Shown: piece by piece, positions 47,190 to 62,100 of the stretch | Layout: each line of letters opens with the position of its first letter | Position numbering within the stretch: position 1 is the stretch's first letter | Source: Achatina immaculata | Taxonomy: Eukaryota; Mollusca; Gastropoda; Stylommatophora; Achatinidae | NCBI GenBank assembly: GCA_009760885.1 | Contig: CM019697.1 | Coordinates: 26,190,210 to 26,254,209 of the forward strand | Direction of reading: 5' to 3' | Length of the DNA stretch: 64,000 nt | Made by a program: the position numbers and the translations under genes | Notes under the pieces: generated by a model | The model's input: only the letters and a program-made list of their open reading frames with translations | Told to the model about the DNA's origin: nothing | The model's database searches: none

Positions 47190-50100
47190 CTGCAATAGTT
47201 TCATGTACACATAAACAATCTTTTTTTTTGTACAAACTTAACATCTTGCTAAAACAGACATAAACTACACGCTAGTTTGTTTTGTTGGTCAGCTCCCTGA
47301 ACTTACAATCAGAGAGCTGAAGTTGTAGGAACACGTAAAAAAACAGGCAACAAATCACACACACATTTTGCCAGCAAGGTTTTTCTAACCTTTTGGAGTG
47401 GAGTAAGAAGCTCCACCCAGACAGACTACATATCCATGTCTGACCTGTCAGTCACTACATATCCATGCCTGACCTGTCAGTCACTACATATCCATGCCTG
47501 ACCTGTCAGTCACTACATATCCATGCCTGACTTGTCAGTCACTACATATCCATGCCTGACCTGTCAGTCACTACATATCCATGTCTGACCTGTCAGTCAC
47601 TACATATCCATGCCTGACTTGTCAGTCACTACATATCCATGTCTGACCTGTCAGTCACTACATATCCATGTCTGACCTGTCAGTCACTACATATCCATGT
47701 CTGACTTGTCAGTCACACTGAAGTAACAGGAACATTGAGTGAAGACAAAACAGGTCTTGGTAAAAGCTAGCTTCCTGATCTGCACAAATGTCCCATCAAG
47801 CCCCACACACCAAAGCCCCCAAACGGTACCTATTATAAACAATCATAAACAGTCATATATTATAAACAATCATAAACAGTCATATATTATAAACAATCAT
47901 AAACAGTCATATATTATAAACAATCATAAACAGTCATATATTATAAACAATCATAAATAGTCATATATTATAAACAATCATAAAGCCTATGAAAGTTCAC
48001 AACTTCAAGAAAAATCAAACAAGAGACAGACACTCAAATATATGATATACTGTTGCTAGTTTATCTTTTCTCTCACCAAACACACACAAACTCACATGTG
48101 AAAATATCCACCTACATTCTCAACTATCCTCTAAGTTGTTGTAACTAACAGTAACTCCTACCAACAATCACATCACGCAAAAGTTGCTTAAACTATGACT
48201 CCTATTAACACTTACATTGAGTGAAAGTTGCTAAAACTGTTGACTCATAGCAACACTCACATTGAGTGAAAATTCCCAACACTGTGAATCCTAGTACCAC
48301 TCACATCAAGCGAAAGTTGTTGTAACTAATAGTGACTCCTAGCAACACTCACAATGAGTGAAAGTTGTCAAAACTGTGATTCCTAGGAACACCTATTGAG
48401 TGAGTTTCTGTAACTAACAGTTATTCCTAGGAACACCTATTGAGTGAGTTTCTGTAACTAACAGTTACTCCTAGTAACACTAACATCGAGTTAAAGTTGC
48501 CAAAACTATAAGTGACTCCTAGCAGTACTCACATCGAGTGAAAGTTGCTGAAACTAACAGTGACTCATAGCAACACTCACATCGAGTGAAATGTGCTGAA
48601 ACTAACAATGACTCATAGCAACACTCACATCAAGAGAAAGATGCTGAATCTAACAGTGACTCATAGCAACACTCATATCAAGTGAAAGTTGCTGAAACTA
48701 ACAGTGACTCCTAACAATACTCACATCAAGTGAAAGTTGCTAAAATTAACAGTGACTCATAGCAACACTACATCAAGTGAAAGTTGCTGAAACTAACAGT
48801 GACTCCAAGCAACACTACATCAAGTGAAAGTTGTTGAAACTAACAGTGACTCCTAGTAACACCTACATCAAGTGAAAGTTGCTGAAACTAACAGTGACTC
48901 ATAGCAACACCTACATCAAGTGAAAGTTGCTGAAACTAGCAGTGACTCCTAACAACACTCACATCATGTGAAAGATGCTGAAACTAACAGTGACTCCAAG
49001 CAACACTACATCAAGTGAAAGTTGTTGAAACTAACAGTGACTCCTAGCAACACCTACATCAAGTGAAAGTTGCTGAAACTAACAGTGACTCATAGCAACA
49101 CCTACATCAAGTGAAAGTTGCTGAAACTAGCAGTGACTCCTAACAACACTCACATCATGTGAAAGATGCTGAAACTAACAGTGACTCCAAGCAACACTAC
49201 ATCAAGTGAAAGTTGCTGAAACTAACAATATATCAAGTGAATACTGCTGAAACTAACTTTACATCAAGTGAAAGTTGCTGAAACTAACTTTACACTGAGT
49301 GAAAGTTGCTGAAACTAACTTTTCATCGAGTGTAAGTTGCTGAAACTAACTTTTCATCAAGTGAAAGTTGCTGAAACTAACTTTACATCAAGTGAAAGTT
49401 GCTGAAACTAACTTTATATTGAGTGAAAGTTGCTGAAACTAACTTTGCATCGAGTGAAAGTTGCTGGGACTAACTGTGACTCCTAGCAACACTCACACTG
49501 AGTGAAAGTCAACTAACAGCTAGCTCAACTCCCAGAAACACCGACATTGTGACCTCAAGTTTTCACAAACAAATTTCTCACCCCACAATGTGTGGTGAAA
49601 CAAAGTTGTGTCATCTACCCAAAATGATCCATGAAAATAAGCATGGCCAGCAACACTGTACCAAATCACTGTGGTTATACCAAAAATGGTAAAAATGGCA
49701 AAAGAATGGAAAAGAACTGTACTCATACCACTGCCAAAAAAGGCACAAACTACAGAACTGTTGCCCTGATTAGTCATGCCAGTAAAATTCTGTTAAAAAT
49801 CATAATAGGTAGACTCTGTAAGAAAATAGAAGAAGTCAATATGATCCAAGTTGGTTTCAGGCAAGGAAGAGGATCAAGAGATCATATATTCAATCTAAGA
49901 TTAATAATGAGAAATGCAAGACGTTTAATGTGAATCTATATTTATCTTTTATAGACTACTCAAAGGCATTTGATTTTGTACAACACCAGAAACTTTGGGA
50001 AATAATGGAAAAAATAGGATTTCCAACACATCTGATACAATTAATATCACTGCTGTATCTAGACCAACAAGCCAGCAGTAAGAATAAATAGTGAAACAAT

Positions 50101-53100
50101 AACTTGGTTTGACATAAAACAAGGTCAGGGGTGCATTTTTTCTCCATACTTATTTAACTTGTATACTGAAAATATAATGAGGAATGTTAGAGAAGATGCA
50201 GACAAAGAATATTACGATGCCATAACAATTGGAGGTTATGAAATACCAGAGATTAGATATGCTGATGACACAGTATTACTGTCCACAACACAAAAAGAAA
50301 TTTATGTCAATCCATAAGAACAGCGAAGAGCAAAACATCTTAATGCAAAGAAAACTAAACTGATGACAACTGACAAAACAAACATGGAGCTGAAATATGT
50401 AACGGTAAAAGGTAAAGGTAACCCTGTCATGCCTTAGAGGCACATAGGGATATGGTGTTAGTGCCCATATTTTCCTTCACTTGTCAGCACACTAGAGGGT
50501 GATTTATCAATGAGGAAAAACTGGAAGAAGTGGAGAGTTTTGAATATCTTGGATCACTACTAACTAATAATGGAGATACAATGAGGGAAATTAAAAGGAG
50601 GACATTTATCGCTCTTCAGAAAGTAAAAACAACTAAAGAAGCTGTGGAGAGGAACAGACAGAACTACAAAAATAAGATTTTAAAGGGGATGCATCTTTTC
50701 CATTGCAACATATGCCAGTGAGACCTGGACACTTAACAAAACAGCTGAGAAACACATAAATGCCTTCAAATATAAATGCTACAGAAGAGTTCTTAAAATA
50801 TTATGGACACAAAAAAGAACAAATATATCAATACTACAGGGTGTTTTTAAAGTTTCACTACACTTTCTATGAAAAAAAAATTGAAAACTGAAGTAAATGA
50901 CGCCATCACAAAATGTGCTAAAAAGTCATTTAATTAGTTACAATAGTGACTACAATGATACAACACTGTTTTGGGTTAGCTAGAACGTACCACTGAAATA
51001 TTCATTATAATAGGTGTTGGAAATGTCCACCATGGATTTCAAGACATGGCTGTACACGTTAGTGAAGTTTAAAATTATCTTACATCTTTAAAGAACAACA
51101 ACACAGCAGGACTTGATGAAATCAGCAACAAGATATTACGCTGCTCAATCCCAGTTATTACAGATACCCTAACATAAATTTACAATCAGTGCACTGCACA
51201 TCGTCATTTTCCCTAGGCTTTTAAAACTGCAAAGATATATCCCCTTTTTAAATCTGGTTTGGAAAAAAATACCTCAAGTTACAGACCAATTTCCATTCTA
51301 TCAACTTTGTCAAAACCCCTAGAAAAACACATACAAAAAAACAACCTTACAACACATGCAAGAAAATTATTTGATTGTTGACTGTCAGTCAGATTTTAGG
51401 CCGAAACATTCCTGCCACACAGCTCTCACAAAAATGACAGAATGTTGGTTATCTAATATAAACAATGATAAATTATGTAGTACAGTCTTTGTTGACATTA
51501 AAAAAGCACAAAAAGATCATGAAATCCTAGTTAGAAAGCTTGAGACTTATAGATTACACCCTGACTTGACAAAATGTATTATATCTTTTCTTTCCAACAG
51601 ACAACAGGTAGTTTGCCTCAAAAACTCTAAGTCAAGTTCATCTGTGGTTGATAATGGCATTCCACAGGGATCTATTCTTGGTCCTCTCCTGTTTACCATC
51701 TACATCAATGATCTTCCACTTCATCTCAAAAACTCATCTTGTGACCTCTTTGCTGATGACTGCACAGTTGACACTAGTGACCATGACTGAGCCAACTCTT
51801 CAAATTGAAATAAATAGTCTAATTAAATAGAGCAATAACAACAGAATGCTCATAAACATCAGCAAAACAAAATCCATTCTCATTACAAGACAAATCAACA
51901 AATTCACCAGCAACAACACTATAGCTCCACGCTGGAACTTCACAGATAGAGAATGTTAGTGAACATAAAACTCTAGGTCTCATGACTGACCACAACCTCA
52001 GCTGGAATCATGTAGACAATCTAACCAAACTCACTGCACAAAAAGTTTACCAATTTACTAAAATTAAACATTTTCTTGACATAAACACCAGAAAAATATA
52101 CTACATATCACAGATACAAACACACTTGGACTACTGCTCCACAGTCTGGGATGGTTGTTCCATGTCACACATGAAAAGACTTTACTCTCTTCAAAAAAGA
52201 GCAGTAAAGCTTACAGATGACAAACATGCAGCATGTATTACAAATAACCTCCTCCCATCCTGAAGCCTGTAAGAACTCCATCCCATACTCTCAACTCCTC
52301 CGTCTTCGTCGCATATGTCAGGATAATTTGGACTTTATAGATCAGTCCAACAAGTTATAAGAATTTTTCCATCATCGCCACTACCCAGAAAAGGTCCTTC
52401 GTGAAGCCTTCAACCATATCCAACTAGTGAGCCACAAAGAAGTATTCAGGAAAAAGCCTGTTACTCCATCTGACAGAGTTAAGTTAGTACTGCCTTTCCA
52501 CCCGCACGGTCAGATGGTTAAGAAAATTCTTTATCGTCATCTGCCGCTAATCTAACTCGACCCCGACACTCGCGACATTTTCTCTGATCTACTCCTGTTG
52601 GCACAAAAATGTGAGCCAAACCTTAAGGACATCCTCGCCCACAGCCACTTGAAGCAGAGCCTTACATATGTTGGCACCAGAAAATAACCACCCCTGCTGC
52701 GTTGCCTGCCTGGTAGTCTGGGAAACGAAAACAATCACCTTTCCTAAAACTATCCTCACTCTTCATGAAGGATTCACATGTGAGTCCCGTAATGTGATAT
52801 ATATCATCGTTTGCAAAAGATGCAGGATAACGTATACTGGTGAGACTGGCCTCAGATTAGGGGACCACATGCAAAAAAATCTGTACGACATCACCCAGCA
52901 TGCTTCGAAACCAGTCCCAAATCATTTCAATGGCCCCAACCACAGAGGCAAATCTGATTTTCTGGTAATAGCCATCAATGTCATGCAGATGACACAAGCC
53001 GCCTGGCACTTGAGAACCGCTGCATTCAAAATTATGGGACGCTGGAGCCACATGGGTTAAACTCGCTGTTCAGCTACACTTAACATTCTCTTCAATCATT

Positions 53101-56100
53101 ATAGTACCTCTCCACTAAACTCTACCCGTTCTTACTTGTCAAACCTCCTCACAGCATCGCTTTGCAACCCCTCTTCCCCAATCATCTATTTCAACTTCTC
53201 TTGGCTAGGTCAACATTGTATAACTCTCTCTCCCCTCCCCGGTTCCCCATCCACCACCCCCAGTTACAACCCACCGAACACATATCACAGGTTCCATTTA
53301 AGCAGTCTCCACGTTCTACTAAATCCATTCCTGACACACACCACCGGACAAGCCATACCTTACAATTTACAGCTAAGTATTCTATTTTTTTTTTCTTTTT
53401 AACAGTATTCATGTGAATCAATACTTTATCTCCTCTCTCTATTTCTTCGTCCTGTATGTTATTGTACGATTAAGGCTCACGCCAAAACGTCATAATTTAA
53501 GTTATAAAACTGTTTCTACATTTATCCTAGTTTATACATTCTGGTATTACAAATAAGGACAAATATATCTATACTACAAGAGTTTAATATTGAAGAAGGC
53601 TGGCTAGTAAACAGGATTAAAGAGAGAAAACTTAAATGTTTTGGACACATTAAACGTCATGATAATTTAGAGAAGACCGTATTGGAGGGATACATAATGG
53701 GAAAAAGAAAAAGAGGAAGACCAAAACGAAGATGGCTGCAGGACATCGTTGACAATCTGCAAATGGATGCAGCAGCAGCAGGCCATCTTGTTCACAACCA
53801 AGAGGCCTACAGGAGTGCTGTTTGGGAGGCAAACTTCCACAAGGGACATGCAAATGAATGAATGAATCATTTAATTTGTCTTCATGATTATTATGGTCAT
53901 TAACAAATGCCGAGTGACTGTGACTGAGTGAAAGCTGTATGATGAAGGGCAGAATGTCAGATGGGCCTGCGTGCTCAATTCTTAACCCTTTGAAAATAAA
54001 GTATATTTGTTCGTTTGTTCTTTATATTGTTAAATACCTTGTGCAACATGTTATTTCTTGAATGGTAATTCTGACTGCCTCTTTCAGGTCCTCAATTGTT
54101 TGTACATTATTTTTGTAAAAATTTCCTTTCAAGAAACCCCTTAGATAATAATCTAATGGATTTAGATCTGGAGAAAGAGCAGGCCAAATTCCATGAGATA
54201 TTATGCAATTTGCGAAAATTTCTTCCCAAAAAAACGTGTATTGCTCTAGCCATGTGTGCAGTTGCACCATCTTGCTGGAACCACGCTTCTTCAATTTCAT
54301 GTTCATTCAGCTGTTTTAAAAAAGGTTCCAGAATGTCAGTACAGTACTGATTGGCATTTATATTGTTATTGAAGAAAATTGGTCCAATTAAACGTTTTCT
54401 ACTGACAGCACACCATACCCCAATTTCCGCATCGTGTAGTGGCGTTTCATGAAATGCATTGGGATTAACACTGCTCCAAATACGATTATTTTGCTATTAA
54501 CATATCCAGATAGATGAAACCATGCCTCATCAGAGAAGAATGTTAAATTGAGAAATGATTCACCTTCTTCATCTAAAAATGCTTGAAACCACGTGGAGTA
54601 GTTGACTCTGGATTTATTGTCGCACTCTTTTAGTTCAGACACAACAGAAATCTTGTATGGATGAAAACTTAACCGATGTTTAAGAATTTTGTGCACTGTG
54701 CTCAGTGATACATTTACTTCTTGCAACATTTTTCTTAAGGACTTGCATGGACTTTTCAGGATTCTGTCTTGGATATCTAGACATTTTTCTTCAGACACAG
54801 CAGGCCTACCAGATCGCGGAGCATCTTCCACAGTTCCCGTATCATGAAACTTATTCAACAAATTTCTAACCGTAGTGCGATGAGGAGGTTGTTTATCAGG
54901 AAATTTTGCTATAAATCTTTGAACAACCATCCGTGTGTATCGACCACCATTTCGAAACACTTGTTCAACCAAAAATATTCTTTCTTTCGTTGATAACACC
55001 ATTCTGTTTTGAGTGCAAAAAATTACTCCAGCAGATGACAACCATTCACTGCATTTTTCTTCACGATTGACTGTGCAGCACATTTTTTTTATGATGACAT
55101 TTCCTTCACTTTTACATAGAAAAAGTAGTAAGACTTTAAAAACACCCTGTACAAAAACTTAATATTGAAGAAGGCTGGCTAGTAAAGAGGATTAATCAAA
55201 GAAAACTTAAATTTTTTGGACACACTAAATGTCATGATATCTAGAGAAGACCGTCTTGGAAGGATACATAATGGGAAAAAGAAAGAAGAAGACCAAGGCA
55301 AAGATGGCCGCAAGATATCGTTGATAATCTGCAAATGGATGCATCAGCAGCAGGCCATCTTGCTCACAATCAAGAGGCCTACAGGAGTGCTGTTAGGGAG
55401 GCAAAGTTCTGCAAGGCACATGCAAATGAATGAATGAATGAATACCAAAAATCTGTTCACTCATTCATTTAACTGACAGACTGAGGTTCAATATGGTGCA
55501 ATATATCTGGACAACTGCTGTGTGGATCCAATCTAGTTGTTCAGGAAAACTAGCACACTATACTCTCTCCTAGTCAAGCTACTGGTGCTTCAACATGATG
55601 GCACAGGCTGCTAAGAACAACAGGTCACAGTTTCTAGGAAGTAAGATAAAACTGACTCATGAGTGAGCTACTGATTACTAAGAACAACAGGTCACAGTTT
55701 CTAGGAAGTAAGATAAAACTGACTCATGAATGAGCTACTGATTACTGGATTAATCTGGCCCACTTCCTGAGATAGCCCTGAGCACAGCTAACCTGATCTT
55801 CCATCTTCTCCTGTATGACAAGAAAGCTGCCATCTACCACCATCATTCTTCACTACAAGATCAACATCAATATAAAGTACAAGACATAGGGAGTTAAAGA
55901 TTACAATATAAAGTACAAGACATAGGGAGTTAAAGATTACAATATAAAGTACAAGACACAGGGAGTTACAGATATTAAGAGAGAACTTGTGAGCCAGCCA
56001 AAGTGAGGTTTACATGTATTTCTATCAGGGACTCTAACCTGCTTTCTGAAGGTTCTTTTCTAGCCCATGTCCTCCAGTTCTGTACAGAGCAGCTTGCTGG

Positions 56101-59100
56101 GCCAGCAGCTGGTGGAGTGGGTCTTCCATGGTGGAATCATACTCCCCACCTTCATCATGATCATTCTGTTCTATGGAAAGCTGGTAATAGTGAACAGCAT
56201 CTACCCATGACATGGACCTGCAGTTTTCAATGTATACAAGATCTCAGATACAAGACTGCTTGTCTAGTTTTACAAGAAGAATACAATATATACTCACTTA
56301 TCTGTTATATTTATTACAGACTTAAAAAGTCTAGATAATTCAAGCAGTCACCTGTCACACATAACCTGCAGGTTATTGATGTAGCAGGGTCTATATAGTT
56401 AGTCATGAATTATAATCTGTTACAGCCAGCATATAAAGGCACAAGACAAAGTGTGCTACAATAAAGGCACAAGACAAAGTGTGCTACAATAAATGCACAA
56501 GACAAGGTGTGCTACAATAAAGGCACAAGATAAGGTGTGCTACAATAAAGGCACAAGATAAGGTGTGCTACAATAAAGGCACAAGATAAGGTGTGCTACA
56601 ATAAAGGCACAATAGAATGAGTGCTAAAATAAAGGCACAATACAAGACAATGTGTGCTAAAATAAAGGCACAATACAAGACAATGTGTGCAACAATAAAG
56701 ACACAATAAAAGACAAGTGGCGTGGTTAGGTGAGTGGTAAGGCGCTTGGTTTACTAATCAGGTGGTACCAGGTTCAGTCCCAGCAGTTGGGTGATTTTTT
56801 CTGATACTCACCAAAAAGGCCCTGGGGTTCACCCAGCCTCTAAAAATGAGTACCAGAGAAATCTGGGAAGACTAAGCAGCCAGGCGTGATACTGACCATA
56901 TCACACTTTCATGTGCCGAATGTCATGGAAAATACGGGCCTAACACTGAATTGCCCAATATGCCTTAATGCCATGGAAATGGGGATTTTACCTACCTTAA
57001 CTACACGACGCTGTGTGCTACAATAAAGGCATAATACAATGCGTGCTACATTAAGGCACAATACAATGTGTGCTACAATAAAGGCACAATACAAGGTGTG
57101 CTATAATAAAGACACAATACAAGGTATGCTACAATAAAGACAATACAAGGTGTGCTACAGTAAAGCCACAATACAAGGTCTGCTATAATAAAGACACAAC
57201 ACAAGGTGTGCTATAATAAAGACACAACACAAGGTGTGCAATAATAAAGCCACAATACAAGGTATGCTATAATAAAGACACAATACAAGGTATGCTATAA
57301 TAAAGACACAATACAAGGTGTGTTACAATAAAGACACAATACAAGGTGTGCTATAATAAAGACACAATACAAGGTATGCTATAATAAAGACACAATACAA
57401 GGTATGCTATAATAAAGACACAATACAAGGTGTGTTACAATAAAGACACAATACAAGGTATGCTACAATAAAGACACAATACAAGGTGTGTTACAATAAA
57501 GACACAATACAAGATGTGCTACAATAAAGGCACAATACAAGGTGTGCTATAATAAAGACACAATACAAGGTGTGCTATAATAAAGACATAATACAAGGTG
57601 TGCTATAATAAAGACACAATACAAGGTATGATATAATAAAGACACAATACAAGGTATGCTATAATAAAAGCACAATACAAGGTATGCTATAATAAAGGCA
57701 CAATACAAGGTATGCTATAATAAAGACACAATACAAGGTGTGCTATAATAAAGACACAATACAAGGTGTGCTATAATAAAGACACAATACAAGGTGTGCT
57801 ATAATAAAGACACAATACAATGTGTGCTACAATAAAGGCACAATACAATGTGTGCTACAATAAACCCACAATACAAGGTGTGCTACAATAAAGACACAAT
57901 ACAATGCATGCTACATTAAGGCACACCAGACTGTGTGCTACAATAAAGGCACAATACAATGTGTACTACAATAAAGACACAATGCAATGTGTACTACAAT
58001 AAAGACACAATGCAATGTGTACTACAATAAAGACACAATACAATGTGTACTACAATAAAGCCACAATACAATGTGTACTACAATAAAGACACAATACAAT
58101 GTGTGCTACAATAAAGCCACAATACAAGGTGTGCTACAATAAAGACACAATACAATGTGTGCTACAATAAATCCACAATACAATGTGTGCTACAATAAAC
58201 CCACAATACAAGGTGTGCTACAATAAAGCCACAATACAAGGTGTGCTACAATAAACCCACAATACAAGGTGTGCTACAATAAACCCACAATACAAGGTGT
58301 GCTGCAATAAAGACACAATACAAGGTATGCTATAATAAGACACAATACAAGGTATGCTATAATAAAGACACAATACAAGGTTGCTATAATAAAGACACAA
58401 TACAAGGTGTGCTATAATTAAGACACAATACAAGATATGCTATAATAAAGACACAATACAAGGTATGCTATAATAAAGACACAATACAAGGTGTGCTATA
58501 ATAAAGACACAATACAATGTATGCTATAATAAAGACACAATACAAGGTATGCTATAATAAAGACACATTACAAGGTATGCTATAATAAAGACACATTACA
58601 AGGTGTGCTATAATAAAGACACATACAAGGTGTGCTATAATAAAGGCACAATACAAGGTATGCTATAATAAAGGCACAATACAAGGTATGCTATAATAAA
58701 GACACAATACAAGGTGTGCTATAATAAAGACACAATACAAGGTGTGCTATAATAAAGACACAATACAAGGTGTGCTATAATAAAGACACAATACAATGTG
58801 TGCTACAATAAAGGCACAATACAATGTGTGCTACAATAAAGACACAATACAATGTGTGCTACATTAAAGACACAATACAATGCATGCTACATTAAGGCAC
58901 ACCAGACTGTGTGCTACAATAAAGGCACAATACAATGTGTACTACAATAAAGACACAATGCAATGTGTACTACAATAAAGACACAATGCAATGTGTACTA
59001 CAATAAAGACACAATACAATGTGTACTACAATAAAGCCACAATACAATGTGTACTACAATAAAGACACAATACAATGTGTGCTACAATAAAGCCACAATA

Positions 59101-62100
59101 CAAGGTGTGCTACAATAAAGACACAATACAATGTGTGCTACAATAAATCCACAATACAATGTGTGCTACAATAAACCCACAATACAAGGTGTGCTACAAT
59201 AAAGCCACAATACAAGGTGTGCTACAATAAACCCACAATACAAGGTGTGCTACAATAAACCCACAATACAAGGTGTGCTGCAATAAAGACACAATACAAG
59301 GTATGCTATAATAAAGACACAATACAAGGTATGCTATAATAAAGACACAATACAAGGTTGCTATAATAAAGACACAATACAAGGTGTGCTATAATTAAGA
59401 CACAATACAAGATATGCTATAATAAAGACACAATACAAGGTATGCTATAATAAAGACACAATACAAGGTGTGCTATAATAAAGACACAATACAATGTATG
59501 CTATAATAAAGACACAATACAAGGTATGCTATAATAAAGACACATTACAAGGTATGCTATAATAAAGACACATTACAAGGTGTGCTATAATAAAGACACA
59601 ATACAAGGTATGCTATAATAAAGACACAATACAAGGTTGCTATAATAAAGACACAATACAAGGTGTGCTATAATTAAGACACAATACAAGATATGCTATA
59701 ATAAAGACACAATACAAGGTATGCTATAATAAAGACACAATACAAGGTGTGCTATAATAAAGACACAATACAATGTATGCTATAATAAAGACACAATACA
59801 AGGTATGCTATAATAAAGACACATTACAAGGTGTGCTATAATAAAGACACATTACAAGGTGTGCTATAATAAAGACACACTACAAGGTGTGCTATAATAA
59901 AGACACAATACATGGTGTGCTATAATAAAGACACAGTACAAGGTATGCTATAATAAAGACACAATACAAGGTATGCTATAATAAAGACACAATACAAGGT
60001 GTGCTATAATAAAGACACAATACAAGGTATTCTATAATAAAGACACAATACAAGGTGTGCTATAATAAAGACACAATACAAGGTATGCTATAATAAAGAC
60101 ACAATACAAGGTATTCTATAATAAAGACACAATACAAGGTGTGCTGCAATAAAGCCACAATACAAGGTATGCTATAATAAAGACACAATACAAGGTGTGC
60201 TAAAGCCACAATACAAGGTATGCTATAATAAAGACACAATACAAGGTATGCTATAATAAAGACACAACACAAGGTGTGCTAGAATGATTTTTATCATTTC
60301 CTAGACATGATTTCAGTGACTAATCCTTGTCTTGAATCCTGTAACTGATTCACTCTTCTGATACAACAGATTACTGAAGACATGAGTTATGTTCTATTGT
60401 TATCTTTTTTGTTTAATGAAATTATATTACTGCCAAATAAAGGGGTGTTTTATATCAAATAAAATGAGCTGAATCAAGAAATGAGACAAAGTATTTTGTG
60501 AAGTAAAAACTGTCTGGAAGGGAAGAATCTGCTTTGTGTGAAGCACTAACCCCACATGACCTGCATGAACACATGAAATCAGCACAGTTTTGTAGATAAT
60601 TCAGTTCTTTAATCACACTATCAAGTTCTTTGAAACTGTATCAGGTATTGAATTTTATACAAATTTTTTTCTATAAGCACTGACATGTCAAGACACAGCT
60701 GAAGGTTGCGAGCAAGAGCCAAACCAGAGGGCCTCATCACAGTGGCCAAATCAGACGCACACAACTCCATCAAACAACACCTCGAGGAACAACTGCTCAA
60801 CCAAACAATCTGCTGTAAATATTTCTCTGAACTTAGAACATCTCCTCCACTGAGACTGAAAACAAAAGTGAGGAGAACATAGAACATCTCTGTGGAGGCT
60901 GACAACAAAGTGAGGATAATATGGAACAATCTCCTCTGTGGAGACTGACAACAAAGTGAGGTGAACATAGAACATCTCCTCTGCTGAGACTGACAACAAA
61001 GTGAGGAGAACATAGAACATCTCCTCCATTCAGGCTAGCAATAAAGTGAGGTGTAAACAAGCCTTTGTTCCCAAGTTATGCCCTGCCTCAAATAGATGTA
61101 AATAAGCCTCACCTCTTTGTTCCCAAGTTACGCCCTGCCTCAAACAGATGTAAATAAGCCTCACCTCTTTGTTCCCAAGTTATGCCCTATCTCAAACAGA
61201 TGTAAATAAGCCTCACCTCTTTGTTCCCGAGTTATGCCCTATCTCAAATAGATGTAAATAAGCCTCACCTCTTTGTTCCCAAGTTATGCCCTGCCTCAAA
61301 CAGATGTAAATAAGCCTCACCTCTTTGTTCCCAAGTTATGCCCTATCTCAAACAGATGTAAATAAGCCTCACCTCTTTGTTCCCGAGTTATGCCCTATCT
61401 CAAATAGATGTAAATAAGCCTCGCCTCTTTGCTCCCAAGTTATGCCCTATCTCAAATAGATGTAAATAAGCCTCACCTCTTTGTTCCCAAGTTATGCCCT
61501 GTCTCAAATGCCCTGGCCATAAATATCATAGCATTCCTGTCTCCAGCCTCTGCAGCCTGTATCATGTAATCAAGTCCTGTGTCAATCATTTCAGGTCTTT
61601 GCTGTAAACAGAAAAGAGAAGAGACATGACTTTCTGACACAAACAAATGAGGGTCTGAAAATTAGAAATTTCATATTCATCATAACCATCATCATCAATC
61701 CTTATATTGGGCAAACATTCTGTAACACAATGCCCCAGTACATGCAAGTCCTCCTCTGGCTGGATGTGTAACTTTGTAAATGTTCCTTTAATTCTATGTA
61801 AGTGATCACATAACAGGAAGGCTATTAACCCTAGTGCAGTTACGGATGTTCTTACACATTCCAAGTTACTACTAAGGACACATTAATATGTTCTGAGAAT
61901 TATCTGCCCCTGGTGCTAACAATGTGTTAACACATCTCATATTTTACTAAACACTGCCTGGAAGGGAAGAATCTGCTTTGTGTGAAGCACTAACCCCACA
62001 TGACCTGCATGAACACATGAAATCAGCACAGTTTTGTAGATAATTCAGTTCTTTAATCACACTATCAAGTTCTTTGAAACTGTATCAGGTATTGAATTTT

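Larger units (their letters stand above)
50837..55149 (-). mobile_element. Tc1/mariner-type DNA transposon with nested insertions
   Basis: Ends are inverted repeats of about 30-36 bp starting CAGGGTGTTTTTAAAGT (left 50837, right ending 55149). A TA flanks each side (50835-50836, 55150-55151), and removing the element with one TA restores the LINE reading ATACTACAAAAACTTAATAT, which agrees with the related copy at 53560. This proves a mariner-type insertion at TA. About 3 kb of its length (51065 to about 54000) is later retroelement insertions. Confidence 0.93.

Noticed and set aside
60621..61029. Coding-looking stretch near 60.7 kb (and its copy at 62.1 kb), both strands open for 50-130 codons
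   Set aside because: No family recognised, no clear splice sites, and the frames run into a 45-bp repeat. On the plus strand it ends soon after; kept as intron sequence.
61586..61864. Minus-strand frame just upstream of the EEF2K exon that could extend it
   Set aside because: A clear acceptor (TCTGTTTACAG) separates it from the exon, and the residues upstream do not resemble eEF2K.
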